Shown one piece after another: positions 19,229 to 27,242 of a DNA stretch of 64,000 bases. The position numbers were made by a program, and so were the translations under genes. Source of the DNA: Nocardioides gilvus (GTDB taxonomy: Bacteria > Actinomycetota > Actinomycetes > Propionibacteriales > Nocardioidaceae); NCBI RefSeq assembly GCF_003194605.1, contig NZ_QHKY01000003.1, positions 556,430-620,429 of the forward strand, in the 5' to 3' direction. The notes below the pieces were generated by a model, which was not told where the DNA came from, ran no database searches, and saw nothing but the letters and a program-made list of their open reading frames with translations. Position 1 is the stretch's first letter, and each line of letters opens with the position of its first letter.

Positions 19229-19330
19229 CTAGAAGACCAAGGTGAAGAGCATGATCAGAAGCACGCTGAGCGCGAGCGACACCAGAAGTGAGCCACCGCA
19301 GCCGAGGCGATTGCTGAAGAAGAAGAACAT
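19229..19330 (-). CDS. 33-residue conserved-type small membrane protein
   Basis: Reads MFFFFSNRLGCGGSLLVS followed by LALSVLLIMLFTLVF: one transmembrane helix after a short FFFFSNRLGCGGS head. I recognise this F-x-F-S-N-R-L-G-C head from many short actinobacterial proteins, though no function is known. AAGGGG sits five bases before the ATG, which supports translation. Confidence 0.65.
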   Translation of the reverse strand: MFFFFSNRLGCGGSLLVSLALSVLLIMLFTLVF

Positions 19331-19508
19331 GTTGACCCCTTGAGTTCGTTGAGGCACGCCTCCTACCCGCGGCGAAGCTCAGCCAAGCCAAAGGTGAGTC
19401 AGGTCTCCCCTGTCGCCGAGGACTCCCAGTTTGACGCTCGGCCCTCGCAGTCGACGTTCCCCACATTCCGCGCTGACAAGCACCAACCTCGGCCGCCATG
19501 CTGGAGCG

Positions 19509-19991
19509 ATGCGAGTCCTCTTCATCCACGGCGCCGGCGGCTACCTCGAGGACCAAGAGATCGCCGCCACCCTGCGTACACACCTGCAGGCCCCGGTCGA
19601 GATGCCGCAGATGCCCGACGAAGACATGTCCGTCGAGGCGTGGGCCACCATCGTCCGTCACCACCTGACAGGGCTCGGCGAGGACGACGTCGTCATCGGG
19701 CACTCGTTCGGGGCGACCATCCTCGAGTGGGTGCTGGGCGAGAAGACCTGGGCACCCCACCGGGCACTGCTGCTGGCGATGCCCGACTGGTCCCCCGACG
19801 GCTGGGACGTGGCGGACTACGCGCACCCAGGACCGGGGCCCCAGATGTCCATCGCGCTGCACCATTGCCAAGACGACGAGGTGGTGTCCTTCGAGCACCT
19901 GGCCTTGAACGCAGCGCGCCTGCCCTCAGCCACCGTCGTCGAGCACCAAAGAGGTGGTCATCAGTTCGAAGGTGTCGATCTCGGCCCTTGA
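19509..19991 (+). CDS. Alpha/beta hydrolase of the RBBP9/YdeN type
   Basis: A 160-residue single-domain serine hydrolase. VLFIHGAGGYLED is the oxyanion-hole strand, VIGHSFGATI carries the nucleophile Ser, QDDEVV the likely acid and GGHQFEG the His. It lacks a lid domain, as in RBBP9-like proteins. The substrate is unknown. It ends at the promoter of the ArsR gene, so it is not co-transcribed with it. Confidence 0.8.
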   Translation: MRVLFIHGAGGYLEDQEIAATLRTHLQAPVEMPQMPDEDMSVEAWATIVRHHLTGLGEDDVVIGHSFGATILEWVLGEKTWAPHRALLLAMPDWSPDGWDVADYAHPGPGPQMSIALHHCQDDEVVSFEHLALNAARLPSATVVEHQRGGHQFEGVDLGP

Positions 19992-20016
19992 CAACCTACA
20001 ACCATCTAGTTGTACG
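19988..20016 (+). promoter_or_regulatory. Promoter and dyad operator of the ArsR gene
   Basis: A -35 TTGACA (19988-19993) is followed 17 bases later by a -10-like TGTACG (20011-20016). A perfect dyad TACAAC-N6-GTTGTA (19997-20014) fills the spacer and reaches the -10. The start codon is only eight bases past the -10, so the mRNA is probably leaderless and autorepressed by the ArsR protein. Confidence 0.7.
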
Positions 20017-20024
20017 TTGGTCTC

Positions 20025-20366
20025 ATGGACGGAACGGACGAGGACCGGGTGGACGCCTGGTTCCAAGCGCTCTCCGACCGCACGCGGCGCGACATCCTGC
20101 GCCGGGTGTTGGCCGGGGAACACTCCGTCTCGACGCTCGCGGCGTCGTACGACATGAGTTTCGCCGCGGTGCAGAAGCACGTCGCCGTGCTGGAGAAGGC
20201 CGGCCTGCTGACCAAGCGTCGGCAGGGGCGTGAGGCCCTGGCCAGCGGCGACGTGGCAGCGGTGCGGTCGGTGGGCACGATGCTCACCGAGCTGGAGTCC
20301 CTCTGGCGTGGCCGCATCACCCGGATCGACGAGCTCATCGCCGAAACCCACCCACAGAAGGACTGA
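20025..20366 (+). CDS. ArsR-family transcriptional regulator
   Basis: A 113-residue winged-helix regulator. WFQALSDRTRRDILRRVL is helix 1 and the helix-turn-helix follows with HSVSTLAASYDMSFAAVQKH, then the wing LLTKRRQGREALAS. No metal-binding cysteines are present, so it belongs to the group paired with SRPBCC proteins rather than metal sensors. The next gene begins 5 bp downstream. It likely binds the dyad in its own promoter. Confidence 0.9.
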   Translation: MDGTDEDRVDAWFQALSDRTRRDILRRVLAGEHSVSTLAASYDMSFAAVQKHVAVLEKAGLLTKRRQGREALASGDVAAVRSVGTMLTELESLWRGRITRIDELIAETHPQKD

Positions 20367-20371
20367 TCACC

Positions 20372-20860
20372 ATGCCTGTCACCGACGTCTCGCACGACCT
20401 CGACGCCCGCACCCTGACCATCGTCGCCGACTTCGCCGCCCCGCCGAAGCGGATCTGGGAGGTGTACGCCGACCCCCGCCAGCTCGAGCGGATCTGGGGA
20501 CCCCCGAGCCACCCCGCCACCTTCGTCGACCACGACCTCGCCCCGGGCGGTCGGATGAACTACTTCATGACCGGTCCCGAGGGCGAGCAGTACTACGGCT
20601 ACTGGGAGGTCGAGTCCGTCGACGAACCCCACAGCTTCGCCTTCGACGACGGCTTCGCGCTCGACGAGGAGTTCACCAAGAACCCTGACCTGCCCGTCAG
20701 CAAGAACGTCTTCTCCTTCACCGACCACGAGGGAGGCACCCGAGCCACGTACGTCGGCATCTACGCCACCGCCGAAGGGCTGCAGCAGGTCCTCGACATG
20801 GGCATGGTCGAAGGCGCCTCCACGGCGATCAACCAGATCGACGAATTGGTCACCGCCTGA
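20372..20860 (+). CDS. SRPBCC (AHSA1/START-like) protein
   Basis: A 162-residue hydrophobic-pocket protein: ADFAAPPKRIWEVYADPRQL at the start, WGPPSHPATFVDHDL, GGRMNYFMTGPEG and DMGMVEGASTAINQIDEL at the end are characteristic AHSA1 segments. It is co-transcribed with the upstream ArsR regulator, a very common actinobacterial pair. The ligand is unknown. Confidence 0.9.
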   Translation: MPVTDVSHDLDARTLTIVADFAAPPKRIWEVYADPRQLERIWGPPSHPATFVDHDLAPGGRMNYFMTGPEGEQYYGYWEVESVDEPHSFAFDDGFALDEEFTKNPDLPVSKNVFSFTDHEGGTRATYVGIYATAEGLQQVLDMGMVEGASTAINQIDELVTA

Positions 20861-20887
20861 AGGCGAGCGCGATGTGCTCCCTCCCAC

Positions 20888-21514
20888 TCAGCTCGCGATG
20901 CGCAGCGCGGTCCTGGCCTCGTCCGGCACCACACGGGAGCTGCTCTCCCTGCGGTCGCGCGAACGATCCAGGATCGTGAGCGGCAGCAGGACCAAGCAGT
21001 TGCTCACGCGGTGTCGCACGAGGACCGGGTGCGGCCGGGTGGGCGCAGCGCGGCGTACGACGTCCCAGGCGAACCCGAGCTGACGCAGCCGACCCTCCTC
21101 GACTCGGCTCTGCAGGAGAGGAAGGAGCACCTCCTCCTCATGCCGGACGGCATCCAGCAGGAGCCCGTGGAGCCGCTCGACGAGACGAGACCGTTCAGTG
21201 GGCTCCAGGTCCTCGTCCTGCAGGCGCCCGGCCAGCTCGTTCACCTCGCGGCGTTCCTCGTCCATCTGCTGCACGAGTGTCTCCCCGTACGGCAGATGCT
21301 TCCGGACCGCCGGCCACAGCACCGATTCATCGGCGAAGGCATGTGGAAAGACCACGCGACACACCTCTCGGAGCACCTCGTCCTGATCTGGTCCAGGATC
21401 GCGCGACAGCCTCTCCAGCAGCACCACGAGTAGTTGGTGGTCGCGCTTCTGCCGGACCAAGAGGCTCCAGTCGGACCCCAACTGGGTCTCGACCTGATCA
21501 GCCAGCGACCTCAT
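20888..21514 (-). CDS. Hemerythrin-like domain protein
   Basis: A 208-residue four-helix protein. Candidate iron ligands are the H of KRDHQLLV, FPHAFADESVLWP (HxxxE) and the later VRHEEEVLLPLL (HxxxE). The C-terminal extension (VVRRAAPTRPHP onward) resembles the membrane-proximal tail seen in actinobacterial hemerythrins. The ATG is four bases past the stop of the DUF1360 gene, so they are one operon. A TTG further upstream was not used. Confidence 0.75.
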   Translation of the reverse strand: MRSLADQVETQLGSDWSLLVRQKRDHQLLVVLLERLSRDPGPDQDEVLREVCRVVFPHAFADESVLWPAVRKHLPYGETLVQQMDEERREVNELAGRLQDEDLEPTERSRLVERLHGLLLDAVRHEEEVLLPLLQSRVEEGRLRQLGFAWDVVRRAAPTRPHPVLVRHRVSNCLVLLPLTILDRSRDRRESSSRVVPDEARTALRIAS

Positions 21515-21518
21515 CGGC

Positions 21519-21836
21519 TCAGTCCCCGTCCAGGTGCTCGGCCGCAAGACCTGTCATGGCCGAGAGGGCCAGCGTCCTCGACAACATCGAGGCAGCGCGC
21601 GGCCAGCGGCGATGGAGCAGGGTCAGCCCGACGCCGAAGTAGATCGACAGGCACCACGGGCAATCCATCAGGTAGGCGATCTTGGACGACTCCGGGGAGC
21701 CGTAGCGCGCCTCGACGGCGTCACGAAGAGGCTGGGTGATGCGGTCGTCACGCACCAGCTTCACCAGTCGGAACGTCGCCAAGCCGTCCATCAGGAGACC
21801 GACCCCTTGTTCACCGCGTCCATGTACATGCCCCAT
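21519..21836 (-). CDS. DUF1360-family small membrane protein
   Basis: A 105-residue protein with the DUF1360 pattern ATFRLVKLVRDDRITQPLRD near residue 20 and YLMDCPWCLSIYFGVGLTLL near 55. The two cysteines in DCPWC are typical. The function is not known; members occur in Bacillus and actinobacteria. First gene of a two-gene operon with the hemerythrin-like gene. Confidence 0.8.
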   Translation of the reverse strand: MGHVHGRGEQGVGLLMDGLATFRLVKLVRDDRITQPLRDAVEARYGSPESSKIAYLMDCPWCLSIYFGVGLTLLHRRWPRAASMLSRTLALSAMTGLAAEHLDGD

Positions 21837-22006
21837 GAGAGGTCCCCTCGTCAGTTACTGCGCGTCCCTCTCTCCTACCCCCATCCGGCCGTTCCTGCTC
21901 GTTAACCACGTCACAGTCCGCACCTCCCGTCAGACTGATGCGTTTGTGTGCGCGGCAGATCCGAGCAATGGTGGAGGTGACACAGCCTCCATTCGAAAGG
22001 AGAGCC

Positions 22007-22282
22007 ATGCTTGCTCTCACCGAGAACGTGACCGCTATCGTCAACCAGCTCACTGAGGGATCGCCGGAGGTTTCCGCCCTCCGCATCGCCGCCGAGGGGG
22101 ACGGGCAGGCCTTGTCTGTCAGCCCTGTGGCCCAGGCGCAGCAGCACGACCAGACGATCGTGCAGGACGGCGCCACCGTGTACGTCGACGGCAAGGCTGC
22201 TGACCTCCTTGCCGACAAGATTCTCGACGGAGGCGTGGACGAAGACGGCAACATCCAGTTCGGGCTCGTCCAGCAGGCCTGA
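22007..22282 (+). CDS. HesB/IscA-like fold protein without cluster cysteines
   Basis: A 91-residue protein resembling the A-type iron-sulfur carrier fold: MLALTENVTAIVNQLT, SALRIAAEGDGQALSVS, ATVYVDGKAADLLADKIL. All three metal-binding cysteines of IscA are missing, so it cannot carry a cluster in the usual way. Such proteins are common in actinobacteria and uncharacterised. The AAAGGAGA site is strong and a hairpin follows. Confidence 0.75.
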   Translation: MLALTENVTAIVNQLTEGSPEVSALRIAAEGDGQALSVSPVAQAQQHDQTIVQDGATVYVDGKAADLLADKILDGGVDEDGNIQFGLVQQA

Positions 22283-22295
22283 CTGAGAAGTCAAT

Positions 22296-22327
22296 GGAGT
22301 CCTGGGCCCGGTTGGGCTCAGGACTCC
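22296..22327 (+). terminator. Hairpin terminator after the HesB-like gene
   Basis: GGAGTCCTGGGCCC and GGGCTCAGGACTCC pair with one wobble around GGTT, 13 bases after the stop. No T-run. Confidence 0.7.
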
Positions 22328-22477
22328 TGCCATGTCTGGGTCGGGTCCGGGCCATGACCGGCGATCGCATCCGGGCTTCGACGTCGTCGACGCGTAGCGA
22401 AATCATGGCGGTCAGGCAGAACCGTTTGGGGAGCTCTCCCTACGCTGTGATGAATATCCGTGCCGAGGAGGATCTCC

Positions 22478-22768
22478 ATGAAGTGCCCCAATGATTCAGC
22501 CACTCTCGTCATGAGCGAACGTGCCGGTGTGGAGATCGACTACTGCCCGGAGTGCCGCGGCGTGTGGCTGGACCGCGGTGAGTTGGACAAGATCCTCGAG
22601 CGTGCGGAGGTTGAGTCGACGCGCGTTGCCCCCGCACCGGCGGCGCCGCCCCGGGACGCGCAGTACTCCCCTCGGCGGTCCGACAACGACCGTGACCGTC
22701 GCTACGAGGGCCACGGCGGCTACCGCAGCAAGAAGAAGGGTCACTGGCTGGGAGAGCTGTTCGACTGA
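22478..22768 (+). CDS. Zinc-ribbon (zf-TFIIB) protein
   Basis: A 96-residue protein. MKCPNDSATL, then YCPECRGVWLDRGELDKIL, is the zf-TFIIB signature with one CxN and one CxxC half. The rest is charged and disordered (RRSDNDRDRRYEGHGG), ending with KKKGHWLGELFD, a terminal motif typical of this family. GAGGAGG precedes the ATG. The function is unknown. Confidence 0.85.
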   Translation: MKCPNDSATLVMSERAGVEIDYCPECRGVWLDRGELDKILERAEVESTRVAPAPAAPPRDAQYSPRRSDNDRDRRYEGHGGYRSKKKGHWLGELFD

Positions 22769-22782
22769 ACTGCCGGCCATCC

Positions 22783-23610
22783 TCAGCCGGTCTGCCCTTC
22801 CTCACGGCTCTCTGCGATGCGGTGCGGGATCCGCAGCAGACGAATGCCGGTGACGAGAACCAGCCCACCGACGAGGTTGCCGAACGCTGACCAGCCGAGC
22901 GCCCCGACCCAGTCGAGGTAGTCGTAGTCGGCATCCCCGGTCAAGAGACCGGCGAACATCAGGATCGAGTCGAGCACCGAGTGGAAGAGGCTGGCACCTA
23001 CCAGCACGAACGACATCAACACCGCCGGCACCAGCTTGACCCCGAGGCTCTCGGTTGCGTTCTGCATCCGCGTCATGAGCGTGATCACCGCGCCGGCGAG
23101 CACCGCCAGGAAGAACGAACGCCACGACACCCCGAGGTGGGCGTAGTGCGAGCCCGCCTCCACCGCGACCTCGTGCACGCTCGGCAGCGCCACGACGATC
23201 ATCCCGGCCATCATGAAGCCGCCCACCAGGTTGGCCGCCAAGGTCACGACCCAGAGCCTGATGAGCTGTCCGAACGTCCCCTCCTTGGCCACCACGGAGA
23301 TCACCGGCACCAAGAAGTTCTCGGTGAACAACTCGCTGTTGGCCAACAACAGGGCAACAAAACCAACCGTGAACGCCATCGATGCGAGCAAGTGGTTGCC
23401 GGTCTCCGCCATCACCACCAGGAAGGCCAACACCCCGACCCCGACGTCGACGCCACCGAGCAGGCCGGTCGACAACAGCGGGAGCAGGGGGCGATCCAGC
23501 CGCTCATGACCCTGGGCGACCAAGCGGTCGTACGTCTCCTCCAGCTCGGTCTCCTCACGAGCACCCTTCGGCGCTGTCACGTCATCGGAGCCTCCGGACG
23601 GACGGCTCAC
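22783..23610 (-). CDS. Formate/nitrite transporter (FNT) family channel
   Basis: A 275-residue inner-membrane channel of the YfdC-like branch, with six hydrophobic segments after a charged N terminus (REETELEETYDRLV). FNT hallmarks are LLANSELFTENFLVP near residue 90 and AFGNLVGGLVLVTGIRLL near the C terminus. The substrate may be formate, nitrite or another small anion. It lies 14 kb from the nitrate cluster, so a nitrite role is only a possibility. GTG start. Confidence 0.85.
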   Translation of the reverse strand: MSRPSGGSDDVTAPKGAREETELEETYDRLVAQGHERLDRPLLPLLSTGLLGGVDVGVGVLAFLVVMAETGNHLLASMAFTVGFVALLLANSELFTENFLVPVISVVAKEGTFGQLIRLWVVTLAANLVGGFMMAGMIVVALPSVHEVAVEAGSHYAHLGVSWRSFFLAVLAGAVITLMTRMQNATESLGVKLVPAVLMSFVLVGASLFHSVLDSILMFAGLLTGDADYDYLDWVGALGWSAFGNLVGGLVLVTGIRLLRIPHRIAESREEGQTG

Positions 23611-23791
23611 GATCGGCCGCCGAGGATCAAGCAGGATGCGTTCATGGCGTCACGCTAGCGCTTTGGCGCCCGTCAGTTCCGCCGCGGCGCTGGGCGGTCT
23701 CCTCGTCCTGCAGCGCACGGGCTCTACACGACGTTCTGACCCACTGGTCCCGCTCCGCTGAGCAATGGTCGGCGTCGGCGTTCCCCACCGT

Positions 23792-23797
23792 TAGGCT
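23792..23797 (+). promoter_or_regulatory. -10 box TAGGCT of a leaderless promoter (PP2C gene)
   Basis: Ends six bases before the ATG at 23804. No ribosome-binding site is present, so the transcript probably starts at the codon. Confidence 0.55.
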
Positions 23798-23803
23798 CCG
23801 CGC

Positions 23804-25120
23804 ATGAAACGTCGACGCGGGACCACGGACGTCCGCCGTTTCCTCGAAGCGGCCGAGGCAGCCTCTCCGGTGGAGGCTGTGGAACAGGTCGCGCGCGAGC
23901 TCGGGCTCGCATTCGGCGCCGCCACCGTCTCCTTCCTCATCGCGGACCTCTCCGGACGGGCGCTGGTGCGACTCGCGCACGTGCCGCTGACCCAGGACCC
24001 GGCCGCTGGCAACAGGTCTTCGGACCTGGGCGTACGTCGCGACGAAGAGGAGTCCGCGCGCGTGCTGCCCTTCGACGGCGGACCGGAGGAACAGGCCGTA
24101 CGCACGCAGCAGGTCAGCGTGCTGCCCCCCGACGCTGCGGTGCCGCAGAGCGAGACCGCGGACATGTGGCGCGTCCTGGCCCCGGTGACCGAGCGCGGCG
24201 AGTCCATCGGTCTGCTCAAGATGTTCCTCCCCGAGGAACCAGACCAGGAGGTGGTCGACGAGATCGCCCAGGTGGCGCTCCTGATGGCGTTCGTCGTGAT
24301 CGCCAACCGTCGACACACCGACCTCTTCGAGTGGGGCCAGCGCAGTCGGTCGTTCAGCCTCTCCGCCGAGATTCAGCAGCGGCTGCTGCCGGAGGCCCAC
24401 ACCTGTGAGGCATCCGCGTTCACTCTCGCCGCGTGGCTCGAGCCCGCCGCGAGCATCGGCGGAGACACGTTCGACTACTCCCAGGCGCGCGACTCCCTGC
24501 ACCTCTCACTGACCGACGCGATGGGTCACGGCGTCAACGCCGCCCTGACCGCCAGCGTCTGCGTGGGAGGACTGCGTGGCGCCCGACGTCGCGGCATGTC
24601 CTTGCTCGAGCAGGCCGCGATCGCCAACAGTTCCTTGGCCGACCACGCCTTCGGTCGTGCCGGTGACGACTTCGCCACGGGGGTGATCGCCCGCGTCAAC
24701 CTGGAAACCGGGGCGATCGAGGTCATCAACGCCGGCCACGTCCTCCCGTACCTCCTGCGCGGCACCGAGGTGACCTCGCTCGACCTGAAGGCCGACCTGC
24801 CCTTCGGCATGTTCGCGGAGACGGTCTACGAGAGCACGCACCTGACCCTCGAGGCCGGGGACCGGCTCGTCTTCGTGACGGACGGGATGCTGGAGCGCAA
24901 TGTCGCCGGCATCGATCTTCCGGGGGCCATCCGCAACTCCGGACGACTCCACCCCCGAGAGGTCGTCCGGGCACTGGCCGACAGCGCCCTCGCGGCCGCC
25001 GGTCACGCGCTGGAGGATGACGCGACCGTGCTGGTCCTGGACTGGCACGGGATGCACGACGAATCCCGCGAGTCCGTGTCGGGGGCCGACCCCGAACGCG
25101 CCAGCGAGCCCTTGGACTAG
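23804..25120 (+). CDS. PP2C (SpoIIE-type) serine/threonine phosphatase with N-terminal GAF-like domain
   Basis: A 438-residue sensor-phosphatase. Residues 15-165 are GAF-like (FGAATVSFLIADLSG, then VLAPVTERGESIGLLKMF). A helical linker precedes the PPM core: SAEIQQRLLPEA near 188, SIGGDTFDYS with metal-binding Asp near 215, LTDAMGHGVNAAL near 235, LVFVTDGMLERN near 350 and EDDATVLVLDW near 405. Such enzymes usually act on anti-anti-sigma factors; no partner is encoded next to it. Its stop codon shares the CTAG palindrome with the stop of the convergent gene. Confidence 0.9.
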   Translation: MKRRRGTTDVRRFLEAAEAASPVEAVEQVARELGLAFGAATVSFLIADLSGRALVRLAHVPLTQDPAAGNRSSDLGVRRDEEESARVLPFDGGPEEQAVRTQQVSVLPPDAAVPQSETADMWRVLAPVTERGESIGLLKMFLPEEPDQEVVDEIAQVALLMAFVVIANRRHTDLFEWGQRSRSFSLSAEIQQRLLPEAHTCEASAFTLAAWLEPAASIGGDTFDYSQARDSLHLSLTDAMGHGVNAALTASVCVGGLRGARRRGMSLLEQAAIANSSLADHAFGRAGDDFATGVIARVNLETGAIEVINAGHVLPYLLRGTEVTSLDLKADLPFGMFAETVYESTHLTLEAGDRLVFVTDGMLERNVAGIDLPGAIRNSGRLHPREVVRALADSALAAAGHALEDDATVLVLDWHGMHDESRESVSGADPERASEPLD

Positions 25121-25896
25121 GGCTGGAGGTCGGCGGCCTCGGACGAGTTGTCGCCCCGGCGTCGACGGAGTTGCGGGCGAGGCAGGCGCGGACGAGGCAG
25201 GCGCGGACGAGGCAGGGCGGCGCGCACCCGGCGTACGTACCTGCGGGCAGCGCCGCTCAGACGCTGACGGACCCGCCGCAGCACGTCGCGCAGTCGTCGG
25301 ACACCTCGACGCACGTGCCCACCGACCCACACGAAGGGTGCGGTCAGCACTCTCCAGATGGCGCGAGCCACGGCCTTGGCCCATCGGACTGGCGCGCCGA
25401 ACAACCGAGTGAGGAGCACGCGGGCCTGCGTGATCCAGCCACCGAGCATGCGCAGGGCGGCAGCAACCCATCGAAGCGGTGCGGTCATGAGACGACCCAG
25501 CGCACGCACCAGGGCCTCGAGCCCACGGCCCACCGCCCTGAGCGCAGCCGAGACCCACCGCAATGGCGTCGTGAGCAGCCGCCCCAGGGCGCGAAGCGCG
25601 GCGCGCGCCCAACGCAGCGGAGCTGTGACGAGTCGACCCAGGGCGCGAAGCGCGGCGCGCGCCCAACGCAGCGGAGCGCTCAGGGCTCGGCCGACGAGCC
25701 GCTTCACAGCCCTCAGGAACCGAGCCGCCCCGGCGACAACTGCGGTGAGCACCCGGCTCACTCCCCGCCCCAGTGCTCGGAGAAGGTCCCAGAGCATCAC
25801 GAACGGGAGGAGCGGAAGTCCGAGGATGACCTCAAGACGTGACGGGGGCGCTGGCTGCTCGTCGCTCATGAGCGAGGAGTCTGCCTCAGTCGCCAC
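25117..25896 (-). CDS. Arginine-rich amphipathic 18-residue repeat protein
   Basis: A 259-residue protein of unknown function. A hydrophobic head (LEVILGLPLLPFVMLWDLL, 21-39) is followed by 18-residue repeats of the form RLVTAPLRWARAALRALG at 70-87, 88-105, 106-123 and 135-152, then two decayed copies to about 195. The C terminus is extremely basic (VRRGVRRLRDVLRR) and ends with LPRPRLPRPRLPRPQ and an acidic tip. Eighteen residues equal five helical turns, so each unit would present the same face. A membrane-surface or membrane-bending role is conceivable. The GTG start is uncertain; an ATG at codon 10 is possible. Confidence 0.65.
   Translation of the reverse strand: MATEADSSLMSDEQPAPPSRLEVILGLPLLPFVMLWDLLRALGRGVSRVLTAVVAGAARFLRAVKRLVGRALSAPLRWARAALRALGRLVTAPLRWARAALRALGRLLTTPLRWVSAALRAVGRGLEALVRALGRLMTAPLRWVAAALRMLGGWITQARVLLTRLFGAPVRWAKAVARAIWRVLTAPFVWVGGHVRRGVRRLRDVLRRVRQRLSGAARRYVRRVRAALPRPRLPRPRLPRPQLRRRRGDNSSEAADLQP
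25584..25676. repeat. 54-bp tandem repeat inside the amphipathic repeat gene
   Basis: A stretch starting CAGGGCGCGAAGCGCGGCGC recurs almost exactly 54 bases later, coding for two consecutive 18-residue units. The near-identity at DNA level suggests recent duplication or conversion. Confidence 0.7.
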
Positions 25897-25940
25897 GTGA
25901 CGCCACGGCTCTGTCTCACGCCGGGCGACCGGCGTTCGCC

Positions 25941-26114
25941 TCAGGACTCAGTGATGTCGGGCAACGCCCCGTCGCGCAACTTCTCCTTGAACCTCCGCGC
26001 CTGCGCACGCGACGCACGAACGTCGTCGGCGTCGAGGATGCCGTCCCGCACCCCCATGCGCACGACGAAGTAGAGGACGACGACGGAGACGACGAGGAGC
26101 AGGAGTTCGACCAC
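25941..26114 (-). CDS. 57-residue single-helix membrane protein
   Basis: Begins VVELLLLVVSVVVLYFVVRM (one transmembrane helix from a GTG start) and continues with a charged helix DADDVRASRAQARRFKEKLR and LPDITES. It is too hydrophobic and well organised to be chance. It sits downstream of the DUF72 gene on the same strand, 40 bp away. The function is unknown. Confidence 0.65.
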   Translation of the reverse strand: MVELLLLVVSVVVLYFVVRMGVRDGILDADDVRASRAQARRFKEKLRDGALPDITES

Positions 26115-26154
26115 GGCTGCAGACTATTGACCCGAGCCGCAGGAGTCCACGACA

Positions 26155-26868
26155 TCAGTCCGAGAGCAGCGCGAGGAACCGCTCGGCGTCGCCGGTCCGT
26201 GGCAGGTTGTTGAACATGACGTACGGCGTGGGCCGCCCGTCGAGCCGGTCCCGCAACCGCCGCAACTCGTCATCGGTGTGGACGTGCCGCGAACCGGTGG
26301 TGCCGTGCAGCCGGTAGTAGGTCTGCTCGGGGGTGACCGTCTCGGCCTGCATCGGGTCGACCACGTGGACGAGGTCCAGCTCGGCGCAGAGCTCGGTGAG
26401 CAGCTGCGTGGGCCACTCACCGCGGGGCTCCCACAGGAGCCGCCCCGCCGGCCGTTCGACCTGCGACAGGAAGTCGCGTAGCCGCGCAACGTTGTCATCG
26501 GTGGGGCGAAAACTCTTCGGGCACTGCAGCAGCACGGCACTGGCCTGCAGGATGCGGGCGCACTGGAGGGTCCGCTCCCAGGCCGAGAGGACCGGGGGCG
26601 TCGTGCGGAACCCCCCGACCTGTCCTCGGGCGCTGGCGGGGAGAGGCTGCTTCATGCGCCGGTACGTGGGGCTGTTGGACTCGTGGGTGACGACCTGCCA
26701 CGCCTTGATCGTGAACTCGAAGTCATCCGGCACCTGCGCTCGCCAGCGCGTCAGCAGCGCATCCGCCGGCGGTTCGTAGAAGGTGTGCTGGACCTCGACG
26801 AGCGGAAAGCGACGCACGTACGCACTCTGCGAGATCGTCCAGCCGCACGGGCCCACGCGGACGTCCAT
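26155..26868 (-). CDS. DUF72-family protein
   Basis: A 237-residue TIM-barrel-like protein. VRVGPCGWTISQSAY at the start, EVQHTFYEPPADALLTRW, FEFTIKAWQVVTHE and the C-terminal YRLHGTTGSRH with YVMFNNLPRTGDA match DUF72 proteins (YecE type). Biochemical role unknown. GGGGAG lies eight bases before the ATG; the GTG three codons upstream is less well placed. Confidence 0.88.
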   Translation of the reverse strand: MDVRVGPCGWTISQSAYVRRFPLVEVQHTFYEPPADALLTRWRAQVPDDFEFTIKAWQVVTHESNSPTYRRMKQPLPASARGQVGGFRTTPPVLSAWERTLQCARILQASAVLLQCPKSFRPTDDNVARLRDFLSQVERPAGRLLWEPRGEWPTQLLTELCAELDLVHVVDPMQAETVTPEQTYYRLHGTTGSRHVHTDDELRRLRDRLDGRPTPYVMFNNLPRTGDAERFLALLSD

Positions 26869-26882
26869 TCTCGGCACTCCCC

Positions 26883-27152
26883 TCAGAAGAAGCGGTGCAC
26901 GAGCGCAGCGACTTCGCCCGGATCGGGGGCCAGGTCCTTGGCCCGGAAGAACGCGTCTAGGTGGCCCGGGGTGACGATGAACAGGATGGTCGCCGGCCCG
27001 TCGAGGCCGTCACCGTCGACGACGGTTCGACAAGCAGCGAGGCTGCCGCCGGTGGACGCGGATACGGCGAGCAACGTCGTTGGACGCGACTCCCACACCG
27101 CGGCCACGGGTGCGCCCACCTCTGTCCGGTTGTCGATCGTCCGGGTCGCCAT
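26883..27152 (-). CDS. Hypothetical protein, 89 residues
   Basis: A soluble protein reading MATRTIDNRTEVGAPVAAVW then TTLLAVSASTGGSLAACRTV, ATILFIVTPGHLDAFFRAKD and EVAALVHRFF. GGAAGGAA precedes the ATG. It may be the N-terminal gene of a small operon with the DUF72 gene (14-bp gap). I do not recognise the family. It is divergent from the histidine kinase. Confidence 0.6.
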   Translation of the reverse strand: MATRTIDNRTEVGAPVAAVWESRPTTLLAVSASTGGSLAACRTVVDGDGLDGPATILFIVTPGHLDAFFRAKDLAPDPGEVAALVHRFF

Positions 27153-27242
27153 GATCGTTCCTTCCGTCGTCGTCCATTCAGCATCACGCGCCCCGCGCCT
27201 GTATTGTCGGCGTCCTCGGGATGAATCGTCCATACTCCATCC

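Noticed and set aside
21970..21995. Riboswitch-like hairpin before the HesB-like gene
   Set aside because: The GGAGG/CCTCC pairing is only five bases and no known riboswitch core is present.
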